A stretch of 37,877 bases of DNA, taken from the NCBI GenBank assembly GCA_020833345.1, contig JAJHQM010000008.1, positions 1 through 37,877 on the forward strand, written 5' to 3'. Each line of letters opens with the position of its first letter. Positions within the stretch are counted from its first letter, which is position 1. This DNA is from Ignisphaera sp. GTDB taxonomy: Archaea > Thermoproteota > Thermoprotei_A > Sulfolobales > Ignisphaeraceae. Shown piece by piece: positions 17,048-24,227 of the stretch. A model generated the notes under the pieces. The model had not been told where the DNA came from, made no database searches, and saw only the letters and a list, made by a program, of their open reading frames with translations. A program made the position numbers and the translations under genes.

Positions 17048-17743
17048 CTATACTTCTAATGATTGACCTGGATTAAGAATCCTGACTTCTACTTCTGGAA
17101 CTCTTTCTCTAACAAGCCTTGCAAAGAGCTGGGGGTCTGTCATTATGACATTGAAGGTATTATAATGCATTGGCACAACAACTCTTGGCTTTAAAAGCTC
17201 TACAGCTTTTACAGCCTCCTCTATACCCATTGTGTAGTGTCCTCCTATTGGGAGAAGGGCTACTCGGGGTTTGTAGAGCTCTGCTATGAGCTTCATATCG
17301 CTGAAGACTCCTGTATCCCCTGCGTGGTATATTGTCTTGTCTTCGCCAAGTATAACAACTCCTGTAGGTGCGCCTTTAGATGAGCTATGAAAAGCTTGTG
17401 TAAATACTATCTCTAAGTCCTTTTCAAGTTTTACACGCCCGCCTATGTTAGCAGGAATAGCCCTTTCAGTTGCCCCAGCTTTTCCGGCAAGCTCTTCTGC
17501 AAGCTCAAATACAGCTACAACTTTAGCATTTGTAAATTTAGATAAAAGCTCTATAGCCTCGCCTACGTGGTCACCATGGTCATGTGTAACAATGATATAG
17601 TCCACAGATTTGTGTTCCTTTGCAAAAGAATTGACACTTCTATAGGGAGACAGGGGATTTGTTATCCAGGGGTCTATCAAAATTGTTGCTCTGCTTATGT
17701 TTATTACAAATGCTGCGTGACCAAGCCATTTAATTAATGCCAT
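17048..17743 (-). CDS. UPF0173 metal-dependent hydrolase (metallo-beta-lactamase superfamily)
   Basis: A 231-residue protein with HDHGDH (metal-binding HxHxDH), YHAGDTGVF, LLPIGGHYTMG and a late VVPMHYNTF. These are the residues of the UPF0173 branch of metallo-beta-lactamase-fold hydrolases. The substrate is unknown; members have been linked to generic esterase or nuclease-like activity. It ends directly before, and in the same frame as, the radical SAM gene, separated only by TAG GTG TAG. Its start lies divergent from the methionine aminopeptidase, with the promoter of that gene inside a ~90-base spacer. Confidence 0.87.
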   Translation of the reverse strand: MALIKWLGHAAFVINISRATILIDPWITNPLSPYRSVNSFAKEHKSVDYIIVTHDHGDHVGEAIELLSKFTNAKVVAVFELAEELAGKAGATERAIPANIGGRVKLEKDLEIVFTQAFHSSSKGAPTGVVILGEDKTIYHAGDTGVFSDMKLIAELYKPRVALLPIGGHYTMGIEEAVKAVELLKPRVVVPMHYNTFNVIMTDPQLFARLVRERVPEVEVRILNPGQSLEV

Positions 17744-17797
17744 GGGTTACAAACCTCAGATAGGAATTTATCAGCAGAATTTTTCTTACTTCACACT

Positions 17798-17807
17798 CTT
17801 AAAAAAG
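17798..17807 (+). promoter_or_regulatory. TATA-like box of the methionine aminopeptidase gene
   Basis: CTTAAAAAAG is centred about 25-30 bases before the TTG at 17832. This predicts an almost leaderless transcript and argues against the track start at 17742, which would lie upstream of the transcription start. Assignment is by position and composition. Confidence 0.45.
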
Positions 17808-17831
17808 CTTTCTAGATGCTGTGTGAGAGAC

Positions 17832-18749
17832 TTGATAAGTGATAATGAAATTGAAAACTATGTGAAAGCAGGGCAAATAGCATGCAAAGTGCTGAAGGAG
17901 GTAGAGAGTCTTGTCAAGCCTGGTGTTAAGCTACTTGAGCTTGCTGAACTCATAGAGAGCAAAATACATGCATTGGGTGGGAAACCTGCTTTTCCTGTAA
18001 ACATTTCTATAAATAACATTGCAGCACACTATACCCCTCTTCCAAATGATGAAAGCACCATTCCTAGTAATGCTGTTGTGAAAATTGATATAGGGGTTCA
18101 CATTGATGGGTATATAGCTGATACAGCTACTACTATTGCCCTTAATGAAGGCTATAGGCTACTGTGTGAAGCAGTTAAATATGCCTTGGAAAAGGCTCTA
18201 GGGGTTGTGGGCCCTGGTGTTAAGTTTTCTGAAGTTGGTTATGTGGTTGAGCAAATTGTGCGGAGCTACGGGTTCAAACCTATTTACAACTTGAGTGGAC
18301 ATAGCTTAGACAGGTACCTTATACACGCTGGAGAGGTCATACCTAATCACAAGGATAGGCTGGCTTTGGGTTCGTTTAAGAGCGGTAAAGCCTATGCTAT
18401 AGAACCTTTCGCTACAAATGGGCGTGGTTATGTGAGAGAAGAAAATATTGCAACTATATATGCCCTTAAACAAAATCCAAAGAAACTCTCTAAAATGGAT
18501 CAAGAGGTTCGCGAAGTATTTAAATATATTTATGAGGATAGGAAAACACTTCCCTTTGCACTTAGATGGTATATAAGGAGATTTAGTGAGGAAAGACTGA
18601 GAAGTGCTATAAAGACCCTTATAGAGAATGGCTTAGCTATGGCATATCCTGTTCTTGTAGAAATTGATAATGGTGTTGTTGCTCAGTATGAACATACAAT
18701 TGTACTAACTAGCAAAGGTGAGAAAATAGTGACAACATTATGTCACTAA
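17832..18749 (+). CDS. map: Methionine aminopeptidase, type II (archaeal)
   Basis: From TTG at 17832 the product is about 305 residues, beginning with the family-typical ISDNEIENYVKAGQIA. Metal ligands are seen in KIDIGVHIDGYIADTAT (two Asp), SGHSLDRYLIHAG (His), AIEPFAT (Glu) and AQYEHTIV (Glu). The insertion typical of type II enzymes is present between the last ligands. It removes initiator methionine from nascent proteins. The track start at 17742 adds 30 residues unlike the family and overlaps the divergent hydrolase start; the TATA-like box at 17798-17807 supports the shorter form. Confidence 0.9.
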   Translation: MISDNEIENYVKAGQIACKVLKEVESLVKPGVKLLELAELIESKIHALGGKPAFPVNISINNIAAHYTPLPNDESTIPSNAVVKIDIGVHIDGYIADTATTIALNEGYRLLCEAVKYALEKALGVVGPGVKFSEVGYVVEQIVRSYGFKPIYNLSGHSLDRYLIHAGEVIPNHKDRLALGSFKSGKAYAIEPFATNGRGYVREENIATIYALKQNPKKLSKMDQEVREVFKYIYEDRKTLPFALRWYIRRFSEERLRSAIKTLIENGLAMAYPVLVEIDNGVVAQYEHTIVLTSKGEKIVTTLCH

Positions 18750-18823
18750 AGAAACTTTATTAAGTGTGCAACAAAGTATAGCTATGCTGTAATTAAAGTG
18801 GAAGGTGTTGAATTACGCTAATC

Positions 18824-19927
18824 ATGACAAACATGCAGGTAGGGGGAGACTGGAATACTATACTAACAGCACTACTTTGGCTTGTCTTCATGTTGTATAT
18901 GCTTTCAGACTTGCCACAGAAAACACAGTTTATGAGATATGAAAAAGGCGTTGCAGTAAGGCTTGGCGTGCTGGAAGGTCTTGTTAAGGAGAGTATATCT
19001 AAGGTTAAGTCATATTTAGTAAAGCTAGGTGTAAGTAGCGTTGATGCCTTAGTTAATAGTACTTTAGAGAATTACTTTGCAATAGAACCGGTGTCCATAG
19101 AACCTACGGATATTATAAAGAGACTAGATCATATAATAACTGTAAATGAGGATAAATTCAAAGGTGATTTGCGAAAGGCTATGCCTAACATAGGAAGGCA
19201 CATGCTCAACAACATTGCTGTTTCACTGGCTGTTACTTCAGCTCTCTATACAGTGTATAAAATATTAAGGCATTACTATCTCTTAGGCAAGAAGTATGAG
19301 AACTGGATCTTACTAATGCAGTTATACATAGCATTACCACAGATAGTTAGAGAGCTTCTTCCCTATGTCAGAGCTGTAGAAACGTTTGCTAAAGGCATAC
19401 CCATAGGCGATTCGGCAGGTCCTATGGTTGCGTTCAAGTTAGTCGGGCTTTCTCCAAGAATAGATATTGAGGAAGACACGGTGTATTCTGTTGTTGAGTT
19501 AGAGGGGAGAAAGGTTTATGTAATAAAAGCTAAGGGCCCTGGAGCAACTGTTGGAAAACCAGGAAAAGCAGTAGCAAAGATAGCTGAAATGCTCAGCTAT
19601 AATATATCACGAATAATAACAGTAGATGCGGCGCTTAAGCTAGAGGGAGAGCCAACAGGATTAGTAGCAGAAGGTTCAGGGGCAGCAATTGGAGACGTAG
19701 GTCCTGAGAAGATAGAGATAGAGCGAGTTGCAGTAAGGTGTGGAGCACCTTTAGATGCTGTAATAGTAAAAATGAGTAATGAGGAGGCTATAAAGCCGAT
19801 GGTAAAGGAGATTGTAGAAGGAGTTGAAAAGGCTTATCAAATGGTTTTAGAGATAATAAGGAATAGAACCAAACCTGGAGATAACGTGGTGGTTGTGGGT
19901 ATAGGTAATACTGTGGGTGTGTATTGA
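18824..19927 (+). CDS. DUF1512 family archaeal membrane-associated protein
   Basis: A 367-residue protein with one N-terminal membrane segment (ILTALLWLVFMLYML) and a large cytosolic part. The region KAKGPGATVGKPGKAVAKI and the end VVVVGIGNTVGVY match the conserved archaeal family known as DUF1512, whose function is unknown. A second hydrophobic stretch near 130-175 (NNIAVSLAVTSALYTVYKIL) may be membrane-associated. It overlaps the next gene by the TGATG stop/start junction, so the two proteins are probably made together and may form a membrane complex. Confidence 0.75.
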   Translation: MTNMQVGGDWNTILTALLWLVFMLYMLSDLPQKTQFMRYEKGVAVRLGVLEGLVKESISKVKSYLVKLGVSSVDALVNSTLENYFAIEPVSIEPTDIIKRLDHIITVNEDKFKGDLRKAMPNIGRHMLNNIAVSLAVTSALYTVYKILRHYYLLGKKYENWILLMQLYIALPQIVRELLPYVRAVETFAKGIPIGDSAGPMVAFKLVGLSPRIDIEEDTVYSVVELEGRKVYVIKAKGPGATVGKPGKAVAKIAEMLSYNISRIITVDAALKLEGEPTGLVAEGSGAAIGDVGPEKIEIERVAVRCGAPLDAVIVKMSNEEAIKPMVKEIVEGVEKAYQMVLEIIRNRTKPGDNVVVVGIGNTVGVY

Positions 19928-20250
19928 TGATGCTTATGCAATCAGATATCATAACAGTACTGCTAATAGCTATTGTAATAGGGTTACTAGCATACCTAAT
20001 TAAATCCAGCTTAGACTACTCAAAGGAAAGAAAGGAGATAATGGAGAAAGAGAGCAGACCCGTGAAAATCATAGCTGTTGCCTCATGTCAACAGAATGAC
20101 TATACAATGGAGAGAGAGTTCAGAGAAGGAGACTTTATAGGAAAAATAGATGGGGCATGTCCAAAGTGCGGCTCTCAAATGATCATAATAAAAATATATT
20201 CTTTATACATGGAGACTCCGCAAAAATCTTTTAAACTCCAGCTACGTTAA
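19927..20250 (+). CDS. Small membrane-anchored protein with a CxxC motif
   Basis: About 107 residues with one N-terminal membrane helix (IITVLLIAIVIGLLAYLI), a charged linker (KERKEIMEKE) and a small domain containing VASCQQ and CPKCGSQ. Three cysteines could bind zinc but do not form a complete four-Cys ribbon. The track begins at TTG 19924; ATG at 19927, overlapping the DUF1512 stop, is more likely. It is a conserved-type partner of DUF1512 in arrangement, with no known function. The 5S rRNA promoter lies inside its last codons. Confidence 0.62.
   Translation: MMLMQSDIITVLLIAIVIGLLAYLIKSSLDYSKERKEIMEKESRPVKIIAVASCQQNDYTMEREFREGDFIGKIDGACPKCGSQMIIIKIYSLYMETPQKSFKLQLR
20228..20237 (+). promoter_or_regulatory. 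TATA-like box of the 5S rRNA gene inside an upstream CDS
   Basis: CTTTTAAACT is centred 27 bases before the first paired base of 5S rRNA, the expected archaeal spacing. It lies within the final codons of the small membrane protein gene. The same decamer, apart from the last base, precedes the AbrB-PhoU gene at 28761-28770. Confidence 0.6.
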
Positions 20251-20258
20251 AGATAAAT

Positions 20259-20391
20259 GGTGCCCCGACCCGACCATAGCGGCCGGGCAACACCCGGACT
20301 CGTCAGATCCCGGAAGTTAAGCCGGCCGCGTTGGGTGAGGCTGTGGCTTCCGAGAGGGGCCGCAGCCCACTCAAGTTGGGATCGGGGCACC
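20259..20391 (+). rRNA. rrf: 5S ribosomal RNA
   Basis: A GC-rich island of ~133 bases in AT-rich surroundings. The ends GGTGCCCCGA and TCGGGGCACC pair perfectly as helix I. The interior contains the conserved loop sequence GATCCCGGAAGTTAAGCC, which fixes the plus orientation. It stands alone, with no 16S or 23S nearby, as is usual in crenarchaea. It has its own promoter and is followed by pyrimidine-rich sequence and a T-run (GCTTTTTATTAT near 20459-20470) that may end transcription. Confidence 0.95.
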
Positions 20392-20488
20392 TCATAAACT
20401 TCCTTCCCCTACCGCATATAGCTTTGCGAAAATACGCAACTTAGGTACCAAAGTCTCCGCTTTTTATTATCATAGAGTACTAAATGTT

Positions 20489-21100
20489 TTAAACTAAGCT
20501 CAAGTATTCCTTTAAGGAATTCACCACATCATTATACACTTCATCAAGATCTTTAGATGCATCAATTTTTATCCAGTTTCTTATGGGGTACCCTTCTTCA
20601 AGCATCATAAAGTAAACGTCTCTTACCCTTGATAAAAATGTTATGTCTTTCTCAAAAATATCTAAGCTCTCTTTTTGCTTCATTTTTCTCTTAATTGCTA
20701 TCTTAGGGTCTAAATCAAGGTATACTATTGTATTTGGTTTTGGCAGGTCTAGATACTCAACAATTTTTTTAGCAAAATTATAGTCAAAGCCTAAGGCACA
20801 TTGATAGGCTAGTGTAGAAATGTAGTACCTATCCATTATGAGTATGAAGCCTTTAGAAAGTCTACTTAGAATTTCTTGTCTATCTCGAAAGATATCGAGT
20901 ATGTAGAGAAAGAATTGTTCCTGAGGGGAGAGGTTAAGCTTTGACTCTAAAAAAAGCTTTATGATGGAGCCATATATGGAGCGCTTATTTGGATATGCAT
21001 ATAACGCTACTTGAAATCCCTTATTCTCTAAATACTCCTTAATCATCTTACTTAGCGTAGTTTTACCTGCAGCGTCTATTCCTTCAAATACTATGAGCAT
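20489..21100 (-). CDS. tmk: Thymidylate kinase
   Basis: A 203-residue P-loop kinase with FEGIDAAGKTTLSK (Walker A, residues 5-18), MDRYYISTLAYQ (the DRY motif with its arginine) and the LID-region sequence KRKMKQKESLDIFEK. It phosphorylates dTMP to dTDP using ATP. Length and motif spacing are normal. It is the last gene of a run that starts with the recJ-like gene and pcc1, 12 bases after pcc1. Confidence 0.9.
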   Translation of the reverse strand: MLIVFEGIDAAGKTTLSKMIKEYLENKGFQVALYAYPNKRSIYGSIIKLFLESKLNLSPQEQFFLYILDIFRDRQEILSRLSKGFILIMDRYYISTLAYQCALGFDYNFAKKIVEYLDLPKPNTIVYLDLDPKIAIKRKMKQKESLDIFEKDITFLSRVRDVYFMMLEEGYPIRNWIKIDASKDLDEVYNDVVNSLKEYLSLV

Positions 21101-21112
21101 AAAACATCACAT

Positions 21113-21367
21113 TTATTTTCTCTGGGAGGATTTTATGATCTTAGTTGCCAGTGATATGTGCTCCAATAAGTCATCCATAGTGTTTCTAAATGTTAAGATG
21201 TTCACATTTTCTCCCTTCATCTTAATTATCAGCATTCCGCTATCACATTGCATTTCTATAGTTATTTGCGGTGGTGCTGTTATATTATCAGGTTTTACGG
21301 AATCCATTACAGCTCTGCAAATACTTTCATAAATCATTTGAATTCTAAAAGTTAATTCTAGGTTCAT
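21113..21367 (-). CDS. pcc1: KEOPS complex subunit Pcc1
   Basis: An 84-residue protein with the small alpha/beta fold pattern of Pcc1: an N-terminal strand, a helix leading to a DSVKPDN segment, a strand (ITIEMQCDSGMLIIKMKG) and a helix NTMDDLLEHISLATKII. Pcc1 dimerises KEOPS, the complex that makes t6A37 in tRNA. Its start overlaps the stop of the recJ-like gene (ATGA), which implies coupling. Kae1 and Bud32 are encoded 3-4 kb upstream on the same strand, supporting the call. Cgi121 is not in the window. Confidence 0.72.
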   Translation of the reverse strand: MNLELTFRIQMIYESICRAVMDSVKPDNITAPPQITIEMQCDSGMLIIKMKGENVNILTFRNTMDDLLEHISLATKIIKSSQRK

Positions 21368-22518
21368 TTAAGTACATCACCTACGCTTTGCAACGAAGAT
21401 AGTATTACATTGTTTTTCTCTATATTAAACTCCTTGTCTAAAGGCCATCGCGGCTCTAGAAACTGAACAGGCAAAAAGAACTCTTTTCCGTTTGTAAAAA
21501 CCATTACTTCTTCTGCTAAGCCAACGCCCTTTAATATTCTGTAAAGGGTGTAGAGAGGTGGTGTACTGGGTTCTGTGGAAATGTCTACAACACCTACCCT
21601 AATGCCCTTTATGATAAACCTCTTGATTCCTGCACTCTGAATCAGGGTGTCTATAAGAGTTTTGAATTTCTTTAGAGTTGAGAACATTAAGGAGGTCATG
21701 TATTTCATAAGCTGAGGTTCTAGCGTAATGTATAGTAAAGGCTCTGAGCCCTTTAAATCCATATAGAAGGTCATTGCATAGAAAGCTTCATAAACATCCT
21801 CAATTTCTTCAATATTTTTTATCAGTATCTTTGGCCCTACTAACTTTAGGGTAATTCTACTGTATTTTGCCAATATCTTTTCAGCTTCCTCAACAAGCTT
21901 ATTTATAACATCTCCTTTGAACTCCTCTCTAATGCGCTTATTTATGGCAGCACAGCTCTCCGGATCTAAGCTTAGTCCCACTATGTAAGGGTCAATAGAT
22001 TTCTCAAGTGCTTGTATGATATCTCTTCTGGGATATCCAAAGAATCTTATACTTTCAGAGTACTCCCACATATCTTTTGATAATGCTTCCTCTAGGACAC
22101 CCCTATGAATCTCCACTAAGTTCTCGTCATAAAGCGAAGCCTTGGAAAGTGAAAGCATGGCTGATAAGGCTAAGGCTTCAAGAGTTCTGGAAACAATCCA
22201 AAAATCTTTAATGTGTTTAATGAGGTAAAGAGATGTTGATTGAAGGGCTGTAGGCTCCTTCCCCAAAAAATCGTCTATAGATAAGAACCTAACACCACTA
22301 ACAGGTCTCTGCAAAATCCCTATACCAACAACAAGACCTTCGCTAAAAGGCTTGGGAGCTCTATGAAAGGGGGCTAGGTGAACATCAACATCCTGCTCCT
22401 TAAAAAACTTTAGAAGTAAACTTGCAGAAAGTACGTTATCTACATTGCTGCCGTAAATAATGTAAAGAGATTTAATCTGCTTGGCAAGAGTCACAAACTC
22501 TTTGAATTGCCTAGCCAT
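21364..22518 (-). CDS. RecJ/Cdc45-like protein, probably a catalytically degenerate DHH phosphoesterase
   Basis: A 384-residue protein. Its first strand and loop (LYIIYGSNVDNVLSASLLLKF) align by pattern with the DHH family start, usually an HxDxDG motif followed by a helix, but the Asp-x-Asp is replaced. No DHH triplet is present. The rest alternates helices and strands, with SIDPYIVGLSLDPESC and a late alpha/beta part. Position between rps15 and pcc1 fits a RecJ/Cdc45/GAN relative; in several archaea such a gene neighbours rps15. Active RecJ proteins degrade single-stranded DNA; degenerate ones act structurally in the CMG helicase. AGGTG lies six bases before the ATG. I am moderately sure of the family. 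Confidence 0.5.
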   Translation of the reverse strand: MARQFKEFVTLAKQIKSLYIIYGSNVDNVLSASLLLKFFKEQDVDVHLAPFHRAPKPFSEGLVVGIGILQRPVSGVRFLSIDDFLGKEPTALQSTSLYLIKHIKDFWIVSRTLEALALSAMLSLSKASLYDENLVEIHRGVLEEALSKDMWEYSESIRFFGYPRRDIIQALEKSIDPYIVGLSLDPESCAAINKRIREEFKGDVINKLVEEAEKILAKYSRITLKLVGPKILIKNIEEIEDVYEAFYAMTFYMDLKGSEPLLYITLEPQLMKYMTSLMFSTLKKFKTLIDTLIQSAGIKRFIIKGIRVGVVDISTEPSTPPLYTLYRILKGVGLAEEVMVFTNGKEFFLPVQFLEPRWPLDKEFNIEKNNVILSSLQSVGDVLK

Positions 22519-22626
22519 TTGCTACACCTATTACAACTCTAAGAAAAGAAACTTTGTAAAGTATTTTACGCTCTATCAAAAGTTTACAAAAGTTGTTGCC
22601 TATCTTTAATTTTGCTACGGGATGCA

Positions 22627-22646
22627 ATGCTCAGGACGCTGAGCAT
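22627..22646. repeat. Perfect 8-bp hairpin with tetraloop
   Basis: ATGCTCAG and CTGAGCAT flank GACG. It could be a subterminal hairpin of an IS200/IS605-type left end or the first helix of a folded RNA. Confidence 0.7.
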
Positions 22647-22668
22647 AGAGGTGTTTGGATTATCTGAC

Positions 22669-22800
22669 CTCCTCCCCGCCCTGAATGGCGAGGGTTCCTG
22701 TTAGTGCGGGGAGGTTTGGGATTACATCCCCCTTCCCGAGGGTTCAATCCCGGGCCGGGTCTCCAGCCCATTACCCCTATCCCTCTAGGGACTCGGGGTT
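22669..22800 (+). ncRNA. Candidate structured RNA with similarity to IS605 tnpB 3' end/omega-RNA region
   Basis: The segment is strongly GC-rich in an AT-rich chromosome. It contains a perfect 9-bp helix (CCTCCCCGC at 22671-22679 with GCGGGGAGG at 22706-22714), a 5-bp hairpin GGGAT-TAC-ATCCC (22718-22730), a GGG-TTCAAT-CCC hairpin (22740-22751), GGGC/GCCC (22752-22769) and a nested stem ACCCC...GGGGT around TCCC-TCTA-GGGA (22773-22799). The first 50 bases read on the plus strand as SDLLPALNGEGSC then stop, which resembles from memory the C-terminal tail of archaeal IS605 OrfB/TnpB. No upstream tnpB exists. It could be an orphan omega-RNA remnant or an unrelated stable RNA; strand is inferred. 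Confidence 0.45.
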
Positions 22801-22889
22801 ATGAGTAGACCATTTATCATCGCTACCAGCTCAAAAACACTTAATGCTCATCACCAAGAACAATTAGATAGAGAGAATTTATAGGCTTT

Positions 22890-22930
22890 TCTACCCCATC
22901 CCTACCTTAAAAGGCGAGGCTTTCGGTTAT
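22890..22930 (+). mobile_element. IS200/IS605-type right-end-like remnant
   Basis: The stretch CCCCATCCCTACCTTAAAAG, followed by GCGAGGCTTTCGGTTATAA, contains an imperfect CCTT/AAGG hairpin with the GGCGAGGCTTTCGGTT tail that I associate with ends of archaeal IS605-group elements. No transposase is nearby. Together with the hairpin at 22627 it could bound a ~300-base non-autonomous element. The call is by pattern memory. Confidence 0.35.
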
Positions 22931-22968
22931 AAAAACACATTTTTGATAGCAGGATCTCTCGAGAGTAG

Positions 22969-22987
22969 TAACAAGCACTACTTGTTA
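22969..22987. repeat. Perfect 7-bp hairpin downstream of rps15
   Basis: TAACAAG and CTTGTTA flank CACTA. It lies 34 bases after the rps15 stop on that gene's downstream side, beside the palindrome CTCTCGAGAG. It could be an RNA 3'-end structure for rps15 or part of the neighbouring element. Confidence 0.5.
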
Positions 22988-23020
22988 ACATACATGAAAT
23001 CTGGTTGTATTAAGTAATGT

Positions 23021-23563
23021 TTATTGTGAAGTCTCTGTTGAAGGTTGTTGTGTAGTTGTTGCTGAAATGCTTTGTCGCTCTTGCAATGGTTGTAGAGCCG
23101 CTCCGAGATACTGTGATACAAGTAGCTTTGCTCTTTCAGGCTCATATGTAAAATCTGGAGGTAGTTTTCCAGTTTTCTTATAGTACTTTACTAGTGCATG
23201 TATTTTTGATTCAATTTCTATTAATCCTTTCTTACTCGTGAAATCTTTTGGATGCTCAGCTAAGTGCCTCCTCAAGTTAACGGCTCTTGCCATGAGCCTG
23301 AGTAGGTCTTCAGGAATTGGAAGCATTACTCCATGTTTCTTCAAGATTTTTGTTAATTTCACACCCGTAATACTTTTTACTAATGGAATGCCATACTGAT
23401 CTCTAAGTATTATACCTATCATAGAAGGTGTATAACCCATTTTTGCTAGCTCAACAACTAGTGCCTCAACTTCTTCGGGTGTGTATTTAACCCATTTTGG
23501 AGGCCCCATTCTGGCTGGGCGTATAGAGTGTGACTGTCCTTTATCTCTCCTCTTACCAGCCAT
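23021..23563 (-). CDS. rps15: 30S ribosomal protein S15 (archaeal uS15)
   Basis: The 180-residue protein begins with the archaeal/eukaryotic S13e-type extension ([22 protein letters not shown], then [15 protein letters not shown]) and contains the S15 core ([36 protein letters not shown]). It binds the central domain of 16S rRNA. It is longer than the usual ~150 residues because of a low-complexity tail rich in Gln, Ser and Thr after ~160. GTGAT precedes the ATG. It follows rdgB on the same strand after 57 bases. Confidence 0.95.
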   Translation of the reverse strand: MAGKRRDKGQSHSIRPARMGPPKWVKYTPEEVEALVVELAKMGYTPSMIGIILRDQYGIPLVKSITGVKLTKILKKHGVMLPIPEDLLRLMARAVNLRRHLAEHPKDFTSKKGLIEIESKIHALVKYYKKTGKLPPDFTYEPERAKLLVSQYLGAALQPLQERQSISATTTQQPSTETSQ

Positions 23564-23620
23564 AACGAATCACAGCATAGAGATATTGAAAATTACGAAA
23601 GCTTAATATGTTCAAAACCT

Positions 23621-24226
23621 TTATAAGCTTTTTTCCTTGGCTTTGCTAAGGATATCAGAATTCTTAATTAACCATTCGCCAAAAGCTCTAAATGCTTTTC
23701 CTCGATGTGAGTAAAAACTCTTTTCCTCAATGCTCATTTCAGCAAAAGTCCTTATAGAGCCTTGCGGAATGAATATTGGATCATAACCAAATCCTCCACC
23801 TCCTCTGATCTCGAACGAGATATGACCCTCTGTAACTCCCTTAAACACTACAACATTGTTTTCAGAAAGCGCATAAGCTATAACAGCTATAAATGTTGCT
23901 TTTCTAGACTCCCAATCTTTATAATCTTCAAGTAGCTTCAGTATTCCTTTAAGACCAATGGTTTTGTACACGTAACTACTATAAGGACCTGGAAACCCAT
24001 TTAATTTCTCTATAAAGAGCCCTGAATCCTCAACAGCTACAGGTGTTCTAACTTTTGTATACACTTGAATCGCAGCGAATCTCGCTATCTCCTCTAGTGA
24101 GTTATGCTGAATTTCAATCTTAGTTACTGCAATAGGTTTAACCCTAACTCCAAACTCCTTCAATACAGCTTCAGCTTCCCTAATTTTATTAATATTCGTA
24201 GTTGCAAATAGCACTTCTAGTGCCAT
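23621..24226 (-). CDS. rdgB: XTP/dITP pyrophosphatase (RdgB/HAM1 family)
   Basis: A 201-residue protein with FATTNINKIREAEAVL at the N-terminus (nucleotide-binding SxNxxK-like), VEDSGLFIEKLNGFPGPYSS in the middle, and GGGGFGYDPIF plus SHRGKAFRA near the C-terminus. These are all diagnostic of the enzyme that hydrolyses deaminated purine nucleotides such as dITP and XTP. It starts one base after the bud32 stop and so is in the KEOPS/ribosomal-protein transcription unit. No anomalies. Confidence 0.93.
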   Translation of the reverse strand: MALEVLFATTNINKIREAEAVLKEFGVRVKPIAVTKIEIQHNSLEEIARFAAIQVYTKVRTPVAVEDSGLFIEKLNGFPGPYSSYVYKTIGLKGILKLLEDYKDWESRKATFIAVIAYALSENNVVVFKGVTEGHISFEIRGGGGFGYDPIFIPQGSIRTFAEMSIEEKSFYSHRGKAFRAFGEWLIKNSDILSKAKEKSL

Positions 24227-24227
24227 T

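Larger units (their letters stand above)
22519..23020. other. Hairpin-rich intergenic region interrupting the rps15 gene run
   Basis: About 500 bases with no supported gene. From left to right it holds the AT-rich leader of the recJ-like gene, a perfect 8-bp hairpin at 22627-22646, a GC-rich folded island at 22669-22800, an IS605-end-like element near 22890-22930, a palindrome CTCTCGAGAG at 22956-22965 and a 7-bp hairpin at 22969-22987. The base composition of the island is unlike all neighbouring protein genes and like the stable RNAs. Confidence 0.6.

Noticed and set aside
17042-17050. UAG decoded as pyrrolysine, joining the hydrolase and radical SAM proteins.
   Set aside because: Several genes in the window end normally at TAG, no pyl gene is seen, and both proteins have complete separate domains.
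22735-22765. T-arm-like GGGTTCAATCCC followed by CGGGCCGGGTCTCCA, suggesting a tRNA.
   Set aside because: A five-base T stem cannot form (only GGG/CCC pairs), no matching 5' acceptor strand exists upstream, and no D or anticodon arm is visible on either strand.
22810-22856. On the minus strand, GTGATGA and CGATGATA resemble C and C' boxes of a C/D sRNA.
   Set aside because: No CTGA box D follows either one at proper spacing; only a CTGG is present before the second box.
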